Source of the DNA: Blastocystis hominis
Lineage: Eukaryota > Sar > Bigyra > Opalinata > Blastocystidae
Direction of reading: 5' to 3'
Assembly (NCBI RefSeq): GCF_000151665.1
Contig: NW_013171835.1
Span: 50,759 to 114,758 of the forward strand
Length of the DNA stretch: 64,000 bases
A program made the position numbers and the translations under genes. This document shows positions 13,518-24,180 of the stretch, one piece after another. The number at the start of each line of letters is the position of its first letter. The first letter of the stretch is position 1. The notes below the pieces were generated by a model that was given only the letters and a program-made list of their open reading frames with translations, made no database searches and was not told where the DNA came from.

Positions 13518-14619
13518 ATGTCGTTTGACCAGTCTCTATCTATTGCCGAAGAAGTAATCAGAGATGCGTGCCGTGTAGTAAAAGCTGTTGGAGAAAAGGA
13601 ATTGGAGGCGCATTCTGATAACATTCTGGAGGATGACAAGTCAGTCGAATTGATAGTGACTTATACTGTTAAAGGGGAGCGAAAGGACACTCCTTGCATA
13701 ATCCCTTTAAAGCACTCTCTTTTCCGTGTTGAAGATGGAAACAATGCTATTCTGATTATCTCTAAAAACGACACGACAACAAAAACTGCACTTTCTGCAA
13801 ATCCGGTTCCTGGCTTGGAAAAGGTGGTGGTTGTGGATAAGGTGCGAAAGACATTTGATCGCTATATGCAAAAGAGAGATCTTATCAAGGCGTATACTCG
13901 TTTTCTGTGTGATGCCTCCATTATCCCTTTAATGCCTTCTATTTTGGGAAAGAAGTGCATGGTTTCCAAGAAGCACCCTACCCCCGTGAGCATTAATAGT
14001 AAATCTCCCGAGAAACTGCGTGAGAGCATCCAGAAAGCTTTGTCTTCCACAAGTATGTTTGTGAACTGGGGTGTGAACAGCGTTGTGAAGGTGGGAAAGC
14101 TGTCCTTCTCCGAGCAGGAGCTTTTGGAGAACATCCTGTGTGTGTTACCCGTCGTTTATCGGTACATTAACGCTGAGAATATTAATCGATTGGCGTTGAA
14201 GGTTTGATTGATTGGAAAGGTTGATTCGTAGATCCCGAACTCGCTCTGCATTCCGTTCTATGAGAAGCCTGCTTCGAAAATGGTCATTGTGAGTAATGAA
14301 GAAGAGGAAGAAGAGGATGAGGATGAGGATGGGGATGAGGAAGAAGAAAACGAGGTAGAGGAAGAAAAGAAAGAGAAGGAGGTAAAGAAGCCTGTGAAGA
14401 AAGAGAAGGAGGTAAAGAAGCCCGTGAAGAAAGAGAAGGAGGTAAAGAAGCCTGCTAAAGAAGAAAAGGAGGCAGTAAAGCCTGTGAAGAAAGAAAAGGC
14501 CAGTAAAGAACAAAATACAAAGAAGGCTGAAGAAGTCGAAGTAAAACCGAAGACCGTAAAGAAGGAAAAGATCGCAAAGAAGGAGAAAACCGTAAAGAAG
14601 GAAAAGAAATCGACGAAGT
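13518..14619 (+). CDS. RSL1D1: ribosomal L1 domain-containing protein (RSL1D1/Utp30-like)
   Basis: Nucleolar-type L1-fold protein; relatives (RSL1D1, yeast Cic1/Utp30) act in ribosome assembly. The L1 domain covers about 220 residues, with VVDKVRKTFDRYMQKRDLIK, YTRFLCDASIIPLMPSILGK and VNWGVNSVVKVGKLSFSEQ. One intron of exactly 30 nt follows LALK (about 14202-14231). The C-terminal tail is highly charged: an acidic run (EEEEEEDEDEDGDEEEE) and Lys-rich repeats of the type KKEKEVKKPV, as in nucleolar proteins. After KKSTK there is T (14619), 4 nt, and TGTTTGTT, so a TAA would arise by polyadenylation. Without processing the frame would add nine residues ending at 14648. The start at 13518 removes an unlikely leader that would read through an upstream 30-nt segment. 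Confidence 0.85.
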
Positions 14620-14631
14620 GTTCTGTTTGTT
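14619..14631 (+). promoter_or_regulatory. polyadenylation-created stop of the L1-domain gene
   Basis: T at 14619 after codon AAG, 4-nt spacer, TGTTTGTT at 14624-14631. It lies 39 bp from the mirror-image signal of the convergent membrane-protein gene. Confidence 0.75.
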
Positions 14632-14646
14632 TCACTCTGTATTGCT

Positions 14647-14659
14647 AACAAACAAGCCA
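14647..14659 (-). promoter_or_regulatory. polyadenylation-created stop of the membrane-protein gene
   Basis: On the minus strand the codon GAT is followed by T (14659), GGCT, and TGTTTGTT (14654-14647). The T is the first base of an in-frame TGG, so poly(A) addition would convert it to TAA. Confidence 0.7.
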
Positions 14660-17049
14660 ATCTACATCGCATATTGAGTTAGAACCAACCACGATCTCTT
14701 CAATATTGATTTCATCAACCCCATCATCATCATCGTTATTATTATTATTATGCCCATTGTTTTCTTGAGGATCATGAATCATTTCCTGTGGATGCCCTTC
14801 AATATCATCAATACAATCATCATCATCCACGATCTCTTCAATATTTATCTCATCACCCCCATCATCATCATCATTATTATTCTGCCCATTATATTCTTGA
14901 GGATCATGAATCATTTCCTGTGGATGCCCTTCAATAGCATCATCATCATCAAAAAAAGAAAAATCATCATCATAGACCACCTGGATATTCGGTCTATCAG
15001 GAACAGCGTCATCATCAGTAACAGCGTCATCATCAGGAACAGCGTCATCATCAGAAATTAAAAAATAAAAATCATCATCAGCAATATAATCATCATCATA
15101 GGCCACTTGGTAATTCGGTCTATCAGCAGCATTAGCATTAGCAACAGCGTCATCATCAGGAACAGCGTCATCATTAGCAACAGCGTCATCATCATAGATC
15201 TCTTCGATAATCGGTCCATCACCCTGCTGCCTTCCTTGCTGGTTTTGATTCATCGATTCCAGAATGAGCTGTTGAAGCAGCATTTCCTGCAGGCCCATTC
15301 CCAGCTCTACAAAAAACCGAGCATCCACTCCAGGTTCGCGCGGAGGCACTTCATTGTTTCTTCGATGTTCCACGTGTTCATCACGATCGTCCCCATTATT
15401 GTCTTGATCTTCATTCTCATTCTCATTCTCTTCGGAACCCTCCTCTTCATATGACTCTTCGCTTTCGCTTTCATTTTCATTTTCATTTTCATTTTCTTCA
15501 TGATCACGATCTTCCCTCGGCGAACTCTCCGTACTCGACTCGCTTTCCTCATCGTTCTCTTCATCCAGCCCTTCGCGATGCCGCACCGCCGCTTCGAACG
15601 CCTGCCTGATCATAAACTCGCCCGCATTCGAATAATCCATATCCATACCCCCGCTCAATCCCTGTATTCGCTCGTATAAATACACCATCTCTCGCTCCGA
15701 CACCTTCCCCAGACGCAGCATCACATAATGCCGCAGCTGCTTCATCTGCACCAGCTTTGCGAAGAGGCCTGTTACAAGAAAACCCACATACGCGACATTA
15801 AACGTGAACACCAGCTACATCGCACAGTTCCACGATTTCTACCAGCAGAGCCGCGTAGATCCAGTAGTTAATATACCACAAATGCGGCGCCAGCGCGTAG
15901 ATCCCCGTGTACAGCGACAGTAGGCTGATGTACCCCGCGGTTATTCCCCAGATCCAGTTTCTCTACCCGTCAGCGCGGCCATCCAACCCAACGGTCCCGG
16001 AATCCACGCCCATATCGAACCAAGGCAGCGTCGAAGCCGCCAAAACCCCTACTCTCAATTCCCGCGGGGATTGCTACCTAGAATCGCGATCTGTAAGTAG
16101 TACTGTAAAACGTTGGGGCTTTCGAAGTAGAAAAAGGAGCTGACCAGATACTGCACCATAAAAAGCGCGAAGGTCAGGAGTGGACAGTGCACGTCGTCCA
16201 TCACCTTGATTTGCATGTTGTACCGCCTGACGCGGGTTCGATTCCCCTTCGCTCGCTTTTTTTCCCGTTTCAGTTGGTAGAAAACGTAACCGAAAAACAA
16301 GTAACTCAGCACCACGCACGCGCTCATCAGTACGCTCGCGTCGGCCGGCAAAATCCAGCCATCGAAGGAGAAATACCAGAGCATGCAGCTCGTGGCGTAC
16401 ATGATAAACGCGAACCAAACCGGACGAATCAGCTGCGGACACCGCTCAAAGTAGAAGGGGAGGAACAGAAAGCGACGGAGATGGTGGAAGAACATCTCTC
16501 TGAGTGAAGTGGAAGCGGGAAAACGACCGGCTGGGAGTGTAGTCGAACGAAACCCAGGTGACGAGGAGCAGAGCGATAAACAAGAAAACGAGATGCAGGA
16601 CCAACAGATAGGGATGAAAAGAAGCGTTCTAGCGGTCAACCGCTGCAAAGAACAAAGCCACTTTTTGAATGATAGTCATGAGCACTAAATGACTGCAGAA
16701 ACTTAGCAGACTGAGTACAAGTAGAAACCAGATCAGACCGTAAAGAACCGGAGTCCAAAACTGGCAGCGCTTCTACACATTATAGAAATCACACGGTGAG
16801 TAACGAATATTGGCAAAGATTCTTCATAGCAATTACGGAGTTTTATCGCTTCCTCTCTCTGGCGTATGAAAGAGGAGAATCTAGGTGAAAGGGATCGATG
16901 ATTACAAACTCCTCCGAAAATACTTTGCTTGGCGTTCCCGTAATCTTTGATTCAAAGTTACCTTAGACTAAATAAACAGAAAAACCACGAACAAGGATAA
17001 AGCATCGTAGATGATATCTGTTTCCAGTCTGCAGACTGCTGAACGGCAT
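14659..17049 (-). CDS. multipass membrane protein with Asp/Glu-rich repetitive tail
   Basis: Family not recognised. Exons on the minus strand encode seven or eight hydrophobic segments, including TPVLYGLIWFLLVLSLLSF, YLLVLHLVFLFIALLLVTW, FAFIMYATSCMLWYF, VLMSACVVLSYLFFGYVFY, LLTFALFMVQYLVSSFFYF, WIWGITAGYISLLSLYTGIY, WYINYWIYAALLVEIVEL and NVAYVGFLVTGLFAKLV. The layout resembles 7TM Golgi/endosomal proteins with a soluble N-terminal part, but this is inference. The C-terminal ~300 residues are acidic and repetitive, with runs such as DDDAVPDDDAVANANAAD and two copies of a block around EGHPQEMIHDPQE. The stop is probably created by polyadenylation at 14659. The 5' end (16780-17049) is uncertain; several short introns are likely there. 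Confidence 0.6.
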
Positions 17050-17347
17050 TATATATTTGCTTATTACATATTGAGAGGTTGAGCAAATCAGGTAACTAAA
17101 ATGGACTCCATTTCCTGTTCATACATCCAGAAACGACGACAAGCAGTGAACTAATTGATGACTTCTAAAGAAATCCTCATTTAGCAATTTCGGCGACGAT
17201 TCGTTAATTTTCCTTAACTCTACCGCTTCTTCACACAAATGAGAATTACATGCATCCTCTTGATTCATTATTGAATCAAAGTCTAAACCGAAAATAAGCG
17301 ATATTTCTATTGCATAAATATATTCGTTGTGTTCTATTTGTTGTACT

Positions 17348-18181
17348 ATGGAAACTGTAGGCAATAGACTGCTCTCCGAATCATAGCAGCAAACCAACGA
17401 TACAAATGAACCGGACAAAGAACAATCGAAACCATTTTCTTGTTGTATCTGTCTTGATACTCCTTCAGACCCCGTGGTAACGCCATGCGGTCATTTGTTT
17501 TGGTAAATGCTTTTTCGAAGTCTCATTTCTAGCTGGAGTTGTTTGGTTAACGTACAAATCCTTCTATTCGCTTATTCGATAGTGGTTAGACCTTGCTCAC
17601 GACGATTGTCCTGTTTGTAAAGGACATGTAACGCGAGACAATGTAACTCCGATCTATGGAGCGAACGATACCAACAAGGAGTTGCACGGCGAAAAGAATA
17701 TTCCCAAACGACCATCTGCACACTACGAAGAAAGTGATCACACTGTACCTATCCATCCCATTGTTGTACTTATCATTAGCGAGCAAATAGAGAGAACAAC
17801 AATTTTTTCAACATGGCGCAAGGCATGCTCTTCCCTGGCATGATGAACTTTCGCTTTGGAAACAATTTTATGATGTTCGGGTATGGAATGCCTCTGTTTT
17901 CGATCATCAACATCGTTTTATATCTTTTTAACGTGGCGAGAAACTGGTATCAAAACCATCGTCAGGAGGATAGTAATACAAACGCGAATGGAAACGCAGA
18001 CGCAAGTGAATCTGCGGAAAGCGCGCATTCACGAGAGGAAACGGATGCGGCCATCCGACCTGTGACTGATTCCATTGACATGATCATTATCGTGGTTATT
18101 ACCGTGGTTCTTTTGCTTTATTCTATTTTCTCGTTCCTTGTTTGTCCTAAAATCGATAAGAAAACTAGATTTTATATATAA
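17348..18181 (+). CDS. RNF185: RING E3 ubiquitin ligase of the RNF5/RNF185 (RMA1) family
   Basis: ER-membrane E3 ligase; relatives act in ER-associated degradation. The ATG at 17348 opens a three-codon exon (MET); a 30-nt intron follows, then a short acidic leader and the RING finger. The finger is CCICLDTPSDPVVTPCGHLF, then CWSC, then CPVCKGHVTRDNVTPIYG. Introns of 30 and about 37 nt split the CGHLF-CW-SCL part, and a 35-nt intron lies near 17747-17781. The block IYGANDTNKEL...IPKRPSAH matches the conserved region after the RING in RNF5/RNF185. FRFGNNFMMFGYGMPLFSI precedes a spacer, and the C-terminal membrane anchor is IDMIIIVVITVVLLLYSIFSF. The two hydrophobic stretches and the length (about 230 residues) fit the family. 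Stop TAA is encoded at 18179-18181. Confidence 0.85.
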
Positions 18182-18514
18182 AAAATAACGAACTGTGAGC
18201 TTTTTACTTTTGAGGGTTGACAAGAAATATGCTTTTTAGGCATAGTTCTGATTGAAAAAATCGTTGATTCAACAGAACACACTCCACAGTGGACACGACA
18301 GGAAGCAATAATCTACCTTCGGTGACACGATCACGGAAATATGGTTTCGTGAAGTATTCCCTATTCTGCGTGCATACGAATGGTCGAACACGAAAATCAT
18401 ATTCGTTTTTATTATGATTATGATTTTTTGGACGCCACTTGAGGGATTCCAGAAATCCTTCCTTTTTTTGAGGACATTCTTTCATATATCTCTTTGTGCA
18501 GTCCGTACTTTTTT

Positions 18515-21500
18515 ATGGCAGAGCACAATATTCATCATTTTACGCAAGCTGTCATACCGCTTTTTCAAAACTGCGAGTTTTGTGGAGAGAAGATCATTTG
18601 TATCTAGTTTATTTGTAATTTTCACCTTACTAGCGATTTTCAATTCAGCGTACCAATGTACTCAATGTCTAAAATTCTGTCATAAGCAATGTTGTAAACT
18701 AGCTGACTCTTTATTCCCCTGTACTGGAATACCTGATTCGAGTGTGAATCAGGAGGTAATTTTCACGGCTTTTCCCGTAAATCATACCTTGGGGGAAAGT
18801 ACCTATGCCTTTTTCGAGAACTTCATGAAGCCTTCCTTTCTTAAAAGAGAAAGCGCGGATAACGCGGATCCCTCAACATCCCATCCTGGGTCGGACGGAT
18901 CCAATGGAGCTCTTCCATCGATTGATTCTACGCAACATCTCCACAGTTTTCGCGTTCGCCCTTCGCAGCCAGAGTTGGATGACGATGATGATGATTATGA
19001 CGACATCACCTCCTTCGAATCCAGCTCGCTAAACCTCTCTCAGGGAAGCGATTTCCTGCATTCGCTCCGCCGCAGCACGTTCCTCGAAGGTTCTCCCGCT
19101 TTCGACCAGGACTATTCGGCACTCGGCCAGGACGACAGCATTCTTTCCTATCCCGGTTTTTTCACGGTTATCGTGCAGCAGGCGATCAATCTCGCGCTCC
19201 CTGCCGTAGCTTATCGCACGCCCTCTCTCCCCTAGAGCAAATCGAAAGCGAACGTGTACAGCAAACTCAGCCTTCTGCCCTGGGGAGAAGAGATCTTCCA
19301 CACCGATCTCACCAGCGCCAACGACGGCTTTCCCGACTGGGACGGGCACAACAACATGTTCTCGCTCCAGTACCCCGGAGCCCTCCCCAAAGTCAACCCG
19401 ATTCTGCGCGTGTCTGTGAAAACGGAAGGCCAGCTCTTCCGGAAGAAGCAGCATCTCGGCGTGGCGCAGATCTCGCTTCGACGCCTCGCCATCGAGCCCA
19501 ACAAGTACAACGACGATTGGTACACGCTGTATCGCGACGGAATCAAAACCGACGCGAAGATCCGCGTGTCGTTCATGTTCTGCCCGATGGTTCTCTCCAA
19601 GGATCTGCGAGGTAATCGCTTTCCCGCGCGTGCATCGTAGGCAGCAACCCGCAGAAAACGCACTACTTCGAGAAGCAAACGCTGGACACCGCGTCGTTCT
19701 CGACGGACTGCCCGGTCTGCAAGAAGTCGCTGCTCTCGGGCATCGTCGACGCGATCTACAGATGCAAAGTCTGCGGCATGGCGGTGCATGGCAACTGCAG
19801 AGAGCGCGCCAAGTTCATTTTCCGCTGCATTCCGCCGGAGCAGCGATCGCAGAACGTGGGCGGCGAAGATCTCAGCGAGAAAGTCCTGCGGTCGATCAAG
19901 AAAGACCGCCTGCTGGTGTACGATCAAGCGATCGGGCGACTGTGCGCATGGACGAAGGGAGTCACGCGTAGAGTGATTCAGTTGAACCAGATCACGCTGT
20001 TCAACCTCAAAAACAAGCACAAATCGCTGTATCTGGTTCTCTCTTGCGACGTTTCTCTTCGTTTTCTCCCTCATTGGTTAGCAAACCGCCTGCTCCTCCG
20101 TCACCATCCCGTTCAATAACATTATCGATATCACCAGCGACGAGTTCCGGTTCTCCTGGTTCGTCTTCGACCCCGCCGCCGTTCTCAAAATCATCGTGAA
20201 GGATCGCTTGTCGCTCCAAACCATCGGCGTGATGAAGCTCTCCATCGCCGAGATCGACGTTTCCCCTTTCCATTCTCTCCATTGCAGTTCTACCAGAGCG
20301 GCATCCAGTTCGAGAAAACGTCCACCTATTCGCCCATGTCTCTCTACGACATCTCGCAAGACACGCCCATCCGAACCTTCGATTTGGTCCACAAAACCCC
20401 GACCAGTCTCACAACCGTCGGCTCGATTTCGCTCGCTTTTCGCTATTTCAACTACCCCGTCAATCTCTTCTCCTCACAGCTCCCTCCCATGCCTCCTCTC
20501 CCCGATTTAACGCCCAACGCTGTCTCTGGCTTGTGGGTTCGCTTCTGGCAAATCACCAAAATCATGCTCGATCTCGCCGACTACGCCAAATTCGCCATTT
20601 CGTGGGAGTTCCCTCCGCTTTCGCTCGCGATTGCTGCTGGCTATTTCGGCGTGGTCGGCTTCGCGCCGCTGGAATACGTCCACCTCTACGCGATGCTTGG
20701 AATCGTGGGCTTGTTCGTCGGCACGTTCGTTCTTCGAAAGAGACACTTGCTGGCGAGAACGATCCAAACGACGGAGGAAGTGATTCACACGGAGAACGAT
20801 GTAGTGGATGAAGGAGAGGCTCGATTGTAGTTTCTGTCGAGCAGTCTCATCAATATCGTGAACACGCCCGTGAATCAAATGAAAAACTCGCTCTCGGCGG
20901 CCACGCTGATGATGTTCGTTGCCAATTTGGGATTCACGGTCATCGAGAAAACGTATCATTTGCTCGTCTGGACGAATCCTGAAAAAACGCGTTTTCTTCT
21001 CATCATTTGTATTCTCATAACCGTGTTTTTCATGATCATCCCGATTCGAATTGTTCTCATTGCGATCGGCCTCGCCGTGTTGCTTCCCGTTTCCGTTGAA
21101 ATCGGTTCTCATCTCTAGAAGAAAATCAAAATCATGCCGATTCTCTACATGTTCATGAATTACCTCAACAGTTTCCCTGACGATGATCAAGTTTACGAGG
21201 TTCGCTTCGTCTTTTCGTTTCATTGTAGCTACTTCGACCCACTCCCAAATATGTTTTAACTCCCGATGGAGAACAGCATCAACTCAACCGTGGATATTGC
21301 CGAGCATTCTTCGATGTTCTTATTGTGGAAAGCGGAAACTTGTGGCATGTTGTTTTGTTTCAGTGCTTTTGATGGGTAGAAAGAATATATCGCTGTTGGA
21401 TTCGATGGATTGGTGCGACGATGGAATTCAGGAAACGATGTGGATCAACGAAAAGGATTGATTCTATTTAAGAAAGAATGGGTTCAAGAAATAATAACCG

Positions 21501-21667
21501 AGATGTCAATCCGTGATTTCGCGAAGTATGGATTTAAAGAAGAGAGTGAATGGACGCCCGGTGTGGACAACAGTCTTACAATCAAATTATCAGGGAAGAA
21601 CCCTGTTGTGATTTCTTTCCGAGATACAGATGATCGCGATACTTTTAAGTCAATGATTTCTATGTAG
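18515..21667 (+). CDS. C1-C2-C1 domain membrane protein with C-terminal PH/GRAM-like region
   Basis: Large predicted lipid/Ca2+-responsive membrane protein of about 900 residues. A first C1 zinc finger starts at residue 4: HNIHHF, CEFCGEKI, CTQCLKFCHKQCCKLAD, C, with a 34-nt intron inside it. An acidic linker follows. The C2-like domain is about 19170-19600 (FFTVIVQQAINLALP, HTDLTSANDGFPDWDGHNN, VAQISLRRL). A second C1 follows (HYFEKQTLDTASFSTDCPVC, CKVCGMAVHGNC). After another globular stretch come hydrophobic pairs IAAGYFGVVGFAPLEY / VGLFVGTFVL and LIICILITVFFMIIPIRIV / IAIGLAVLLPVSVEI, reminiscent of the membrane hairpins of MCTP-type proteins. The last exon (about 21380-21667) is soluble, rich in beta-type sequence and may be GRAM/PH-like. 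TAG at 21665-21667 coincides with a T-N4-TGTTTGTT signal. Confidence 0.68.
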
Positions 21668-21677
21668 TTTGTTTGTT
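21665..21677 (+). promoter_or_regulatory. 3'-processing motif at an encoded stop
   Basis: T at 21665 (first base of TAG), spacer AGTT, TGTTTGTT at 21670-21677. Cleavage after the T would convert TAG to TAA without changing the protein. Confidence 0.65.
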
Positions 21678-21978
21678 AAAGAACGTGGCGAGGGAATATT
21701 ACTGAAATTGAATGTGAGTGATGATTATAGAAGAAATGGTGAGGATAGGAGCATGGTTCTAAGGAAATGTAGAGGCGAATCATCAAATATTGTTTTGTTT
21801 TCTGATATATATAAATAGAAAAATTGAGTAATGATATTTCTGTTGATAGAAATAAAATTAGTATTTGTAAGCCAGTAATATATCAAAATTGAATTAAGGT
21901 TAGATTTGTTATACAAATTAGTTTAAATCTCGTTATTCCTTTTGTCCTCATTTACATTATTGTAAAATACAAACAGAA
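21668..21978. other. intergenic, AT-rich, no gene seen
   Basis: Shared 3' region of two convergent genes. After the TGTTTGTT signal there is only AT-rich sequence with short TATATA and AAATT runs. I see no coding or RNA feature. Confidence 0.5.
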
Positions 21979-23889
21979 TTACTTTTTATTTTGAATTTTC
22001 CAACGAATATGAGTGAATATAGTATAGATTTCGGTTATCAAGTTTACCGATAATGGTTCATTCTGTAAGCGACTGTAATTACTATAAATTATCTTTTGGT
22101 CTTCTTCACTGGCCCCCTCTTCTATTAACGAGAATCCCCACTTTTGTAATCGATTACGAATAATATCCAATGCACGTACGCTATTTCGAGCTCTTCTTTT
22201 TTGTTGATCCACTCCATTTTGACTCCCTTTTATTGTTCCATCTGCCGACAATAAAAGAATACTTTTACATTCCATATCATGTCCAGTTTCACAGTCTATG
22301 ACCCTTTCTGACAAAACTCCTTCCCTATTCATATCAAGAACTAAACATATAATCGAACAATTGTAATGGCCCAATTTCACTTCAAGTCTTTTTAATTCAT
22401 CATTGTTCTTAGCTATTGAATCAATCCCTTGATAAATTGAAATGTTTATTTCTGATTGGTAAATATCTTTCAGACAAATCATCTTTTTCTTGGATACAGG
22501 AAGAACAGTGTTTCGTGGAATGAGAACTTCCATTCGCCCTCCAATGGAAATACCAATGTCCATTTTGCAAAGATTCATTTTCTGCATTCTACCATTTTCA
22601 TCACTGAGAATTAGTTGATTATATAGAGATAATTCATCAATCTCATATTCATCAAATGGAGGCAGATCGGGATATCTTGATTCAAACATTTTAAGATACT
22701 CTTCAACAGACCCCGAAACAAGGGGTGAAGGAGGAATAGGATCAGAAACAGGGTGAATATCGAGATTATGTCCATATTTAGCTGCACCATAGGCCACACA
22801 TAAATCAGGACTGATGTTTCCTTTTATAGGAATTTTAGGGAAATGACCTTTAAGTAATTCTTCCACCAATCGTAGTCGAGTTGAACCACCAACAAGAATG
22901 ATACTGTCAATATCTGAAACAGTGATTTTAGCTGCTGCAATTGCTCGATCGCAAATCTTCAAAGTGTCTGCAAGTTTAGGTCCGATTAATCGATTCATTT
23001 CGGCTCGAGTAAAAACAATAATCACATCATCTGTAATATCTATTTCAGTGTGAGGATAGGTTAGTAAATCAATTTTGGCTTGCTCACATTTTGAGAGAAC
23101 TTTGGCTATTAACTTCGCAGGAATTGGTTCCCCAGTTTCATCCATGTATCTCTTCTTCATTTCATCCAATATCAATTTGTCAAAATCATGACCACCACAA
23201 AATATATCACCATCAGTAGCTAGTTCTGTGTATTCATCTCCTTCATATGCCAATATTGTTACATCAAATGTTCTACCACCCAAATCATAAATCATTAAAG
23301 TCAAATCTCGATCTTCATTAGTAAAATCAAGATAAGCATAAGCAGCAGCTTGAGGTTCGGAAATAATAGCACGAACATTCAATCCTGCGATTTGACCTGC
23401 CAATTTTGTCAAATCTCGTTTATATTGATCGAAATATGTAGGAACAGTTATTACAGCATTTCGTATATCAAATCCAGCAACACCTTTCATCTCTTCGGCG
23501 ATAGCTGAAAGTATCATAGCTTCAACATCTTCAGGGTGTTTTACTACATCTCCAGCTTCAGTTTGAATAGCAACGACAAGTTTTCCATCAGCACCATTTC
23601 GTATATCATATCCCACAGATCCACGCATTTCTGCAACGATGGGATTGTCATAAGAAACTCCGAGAAGATCTCTGACGTGGTGGAAAACACCATAGCTTGT
23701 GGTTTGCATTTTTTGCTTAGCAAAATACCCTATAATACTATAGGTAGGATTCCTTTTATTATAGGCAACACAAGAAGGAAAAACACGAGAACCTGTTTTA
23801 TAAGCTAAAACTTCGATATCTCCATTCTTCCATATTGCTGCGACAGAGTTTGTAGATCCCAAATCAATTCCAAATGTAGTTGACGACAT
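21979..23889 (-). CDS. divergent Hsp70-family protein, intronless
   Basis: 636-residue Hsp70-like protein in a single uninterrupted frame. The ATPase domain shows GIDLGSTNSVAAIWKNGDIE (phosphate 1), VPTYFDQYKRDLTKLAGQIA, ISEPQAAAYAY, the phosphate-2 loop YDLGGRTFDVTIL and the adenosine motif ILVGGSTRLRLVEELL. Phosphate 2 in chaperone Hsp70s is DLGGGT; here the third Gly is Arg, which could lower ATP turnover. The substrate-binding part (from about residue 420) is poorly conserved and there is no EEVD end, so this is not the housekeeping cytosolic Hsp70. No signal or transit peptide is visible. It stands out from its neighbours by lacking introns and by clearly lower GC. A lineage-specific paralogue or a retrocopy/transferred gene are both possible. 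Encoded TAA; a TGTTTGTA follows. Confidence 0.85.
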   Translation of the reverse strand: MSSTTFGIDLGSTNSVAAIWKNGDIEVLAYKTGSRVFPSCVAYNKRNPTYSIIGYFAKQKMQTTSYGVFHHVRDLLGVSYDNPIVAEMRGSVGYDIRNGADGKLVVAIQTEAGDVVKHPEDVEAMILSAIAEEMKGVAGFDIRNAVITVPTYFDQYKRDLTKLAGQIAGLNVRAIISEPQAAAYAYLDFTNEDRDLTLMIYDLGGRTFDVTILAYEGDEYTELATDGDIFCGGHDFDKLILDEMKKRYMDETGEPIPAKLIAKVLSKCEQAKIDLLTYPHTEIDITDDVIIVFTRAEMNRLIGPKLADTLKICDRAIAAAKITVSDIDSIILVGGSTRLRLVEELLKGHFPKIPIKGNISPDLCVAYGAAKYGHNLDIHPVSDPIPPSPLVSGSVEEYLKMFESRYPDLPPFDEYEIDELSLYNQLILSDENGRMQKMNLCKMDIGISIGGRMEVLIPRNTVLPVSKKKMICLKDIYQSEINISIYQGIDSIAKNNDELKRLEVKLGHYNCSIICLVLDMNREGVLSERVIDCETGHDMECKSILLLSADGTIKGSQNGVDQQKRRARNSVRALDIIRNRLQKWGFSLIEEGASEEDQKIIYSNYSRLQNEPLSVNLITEIYTIFTHIRWKIQNKK

Positions 23890-24180
23890 TTTGTGAAAAA
23901 CAGTTAAAGTGTAAAAACCGCGGGAATCATGTTGCTATTGATTTCAAACAAAGAAACAAACAACCCAAAACGTTATTTTTGATATTTTCTTCCTCTAATA
24001 ACCCACAGTCTCCAATACATAATGTTAAATATTATTATTTTACTTTTCCTGTTTTCATCCAAACCAATTACCCTTTATTCTTTCAACTATCACAACACAA
24101 AAAGACAAAACACCATAAAATATCCACATCCATCATTATCAACACTTCTCCAACAAACAAGCATCCAACCAACACACCCT

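Noticed and set aside
14750..15454. Ile/Met-rich plus-strand frames with apparent membrane segments
   Set aside because: Antisense of the Asp/Glu repeat tail: GAT/GAA codons read backwards as ATC/TTC give false hydrophobicity.
18204..18485. 93-codon minus-strand frame between the RNF185-like and C1-C2 genes
   Set aside because: No homologue recognised and no 3'-processing signal after its stop; occupies the gap between two same-strand genes. Left out, although a small real gene cannot be excluded.
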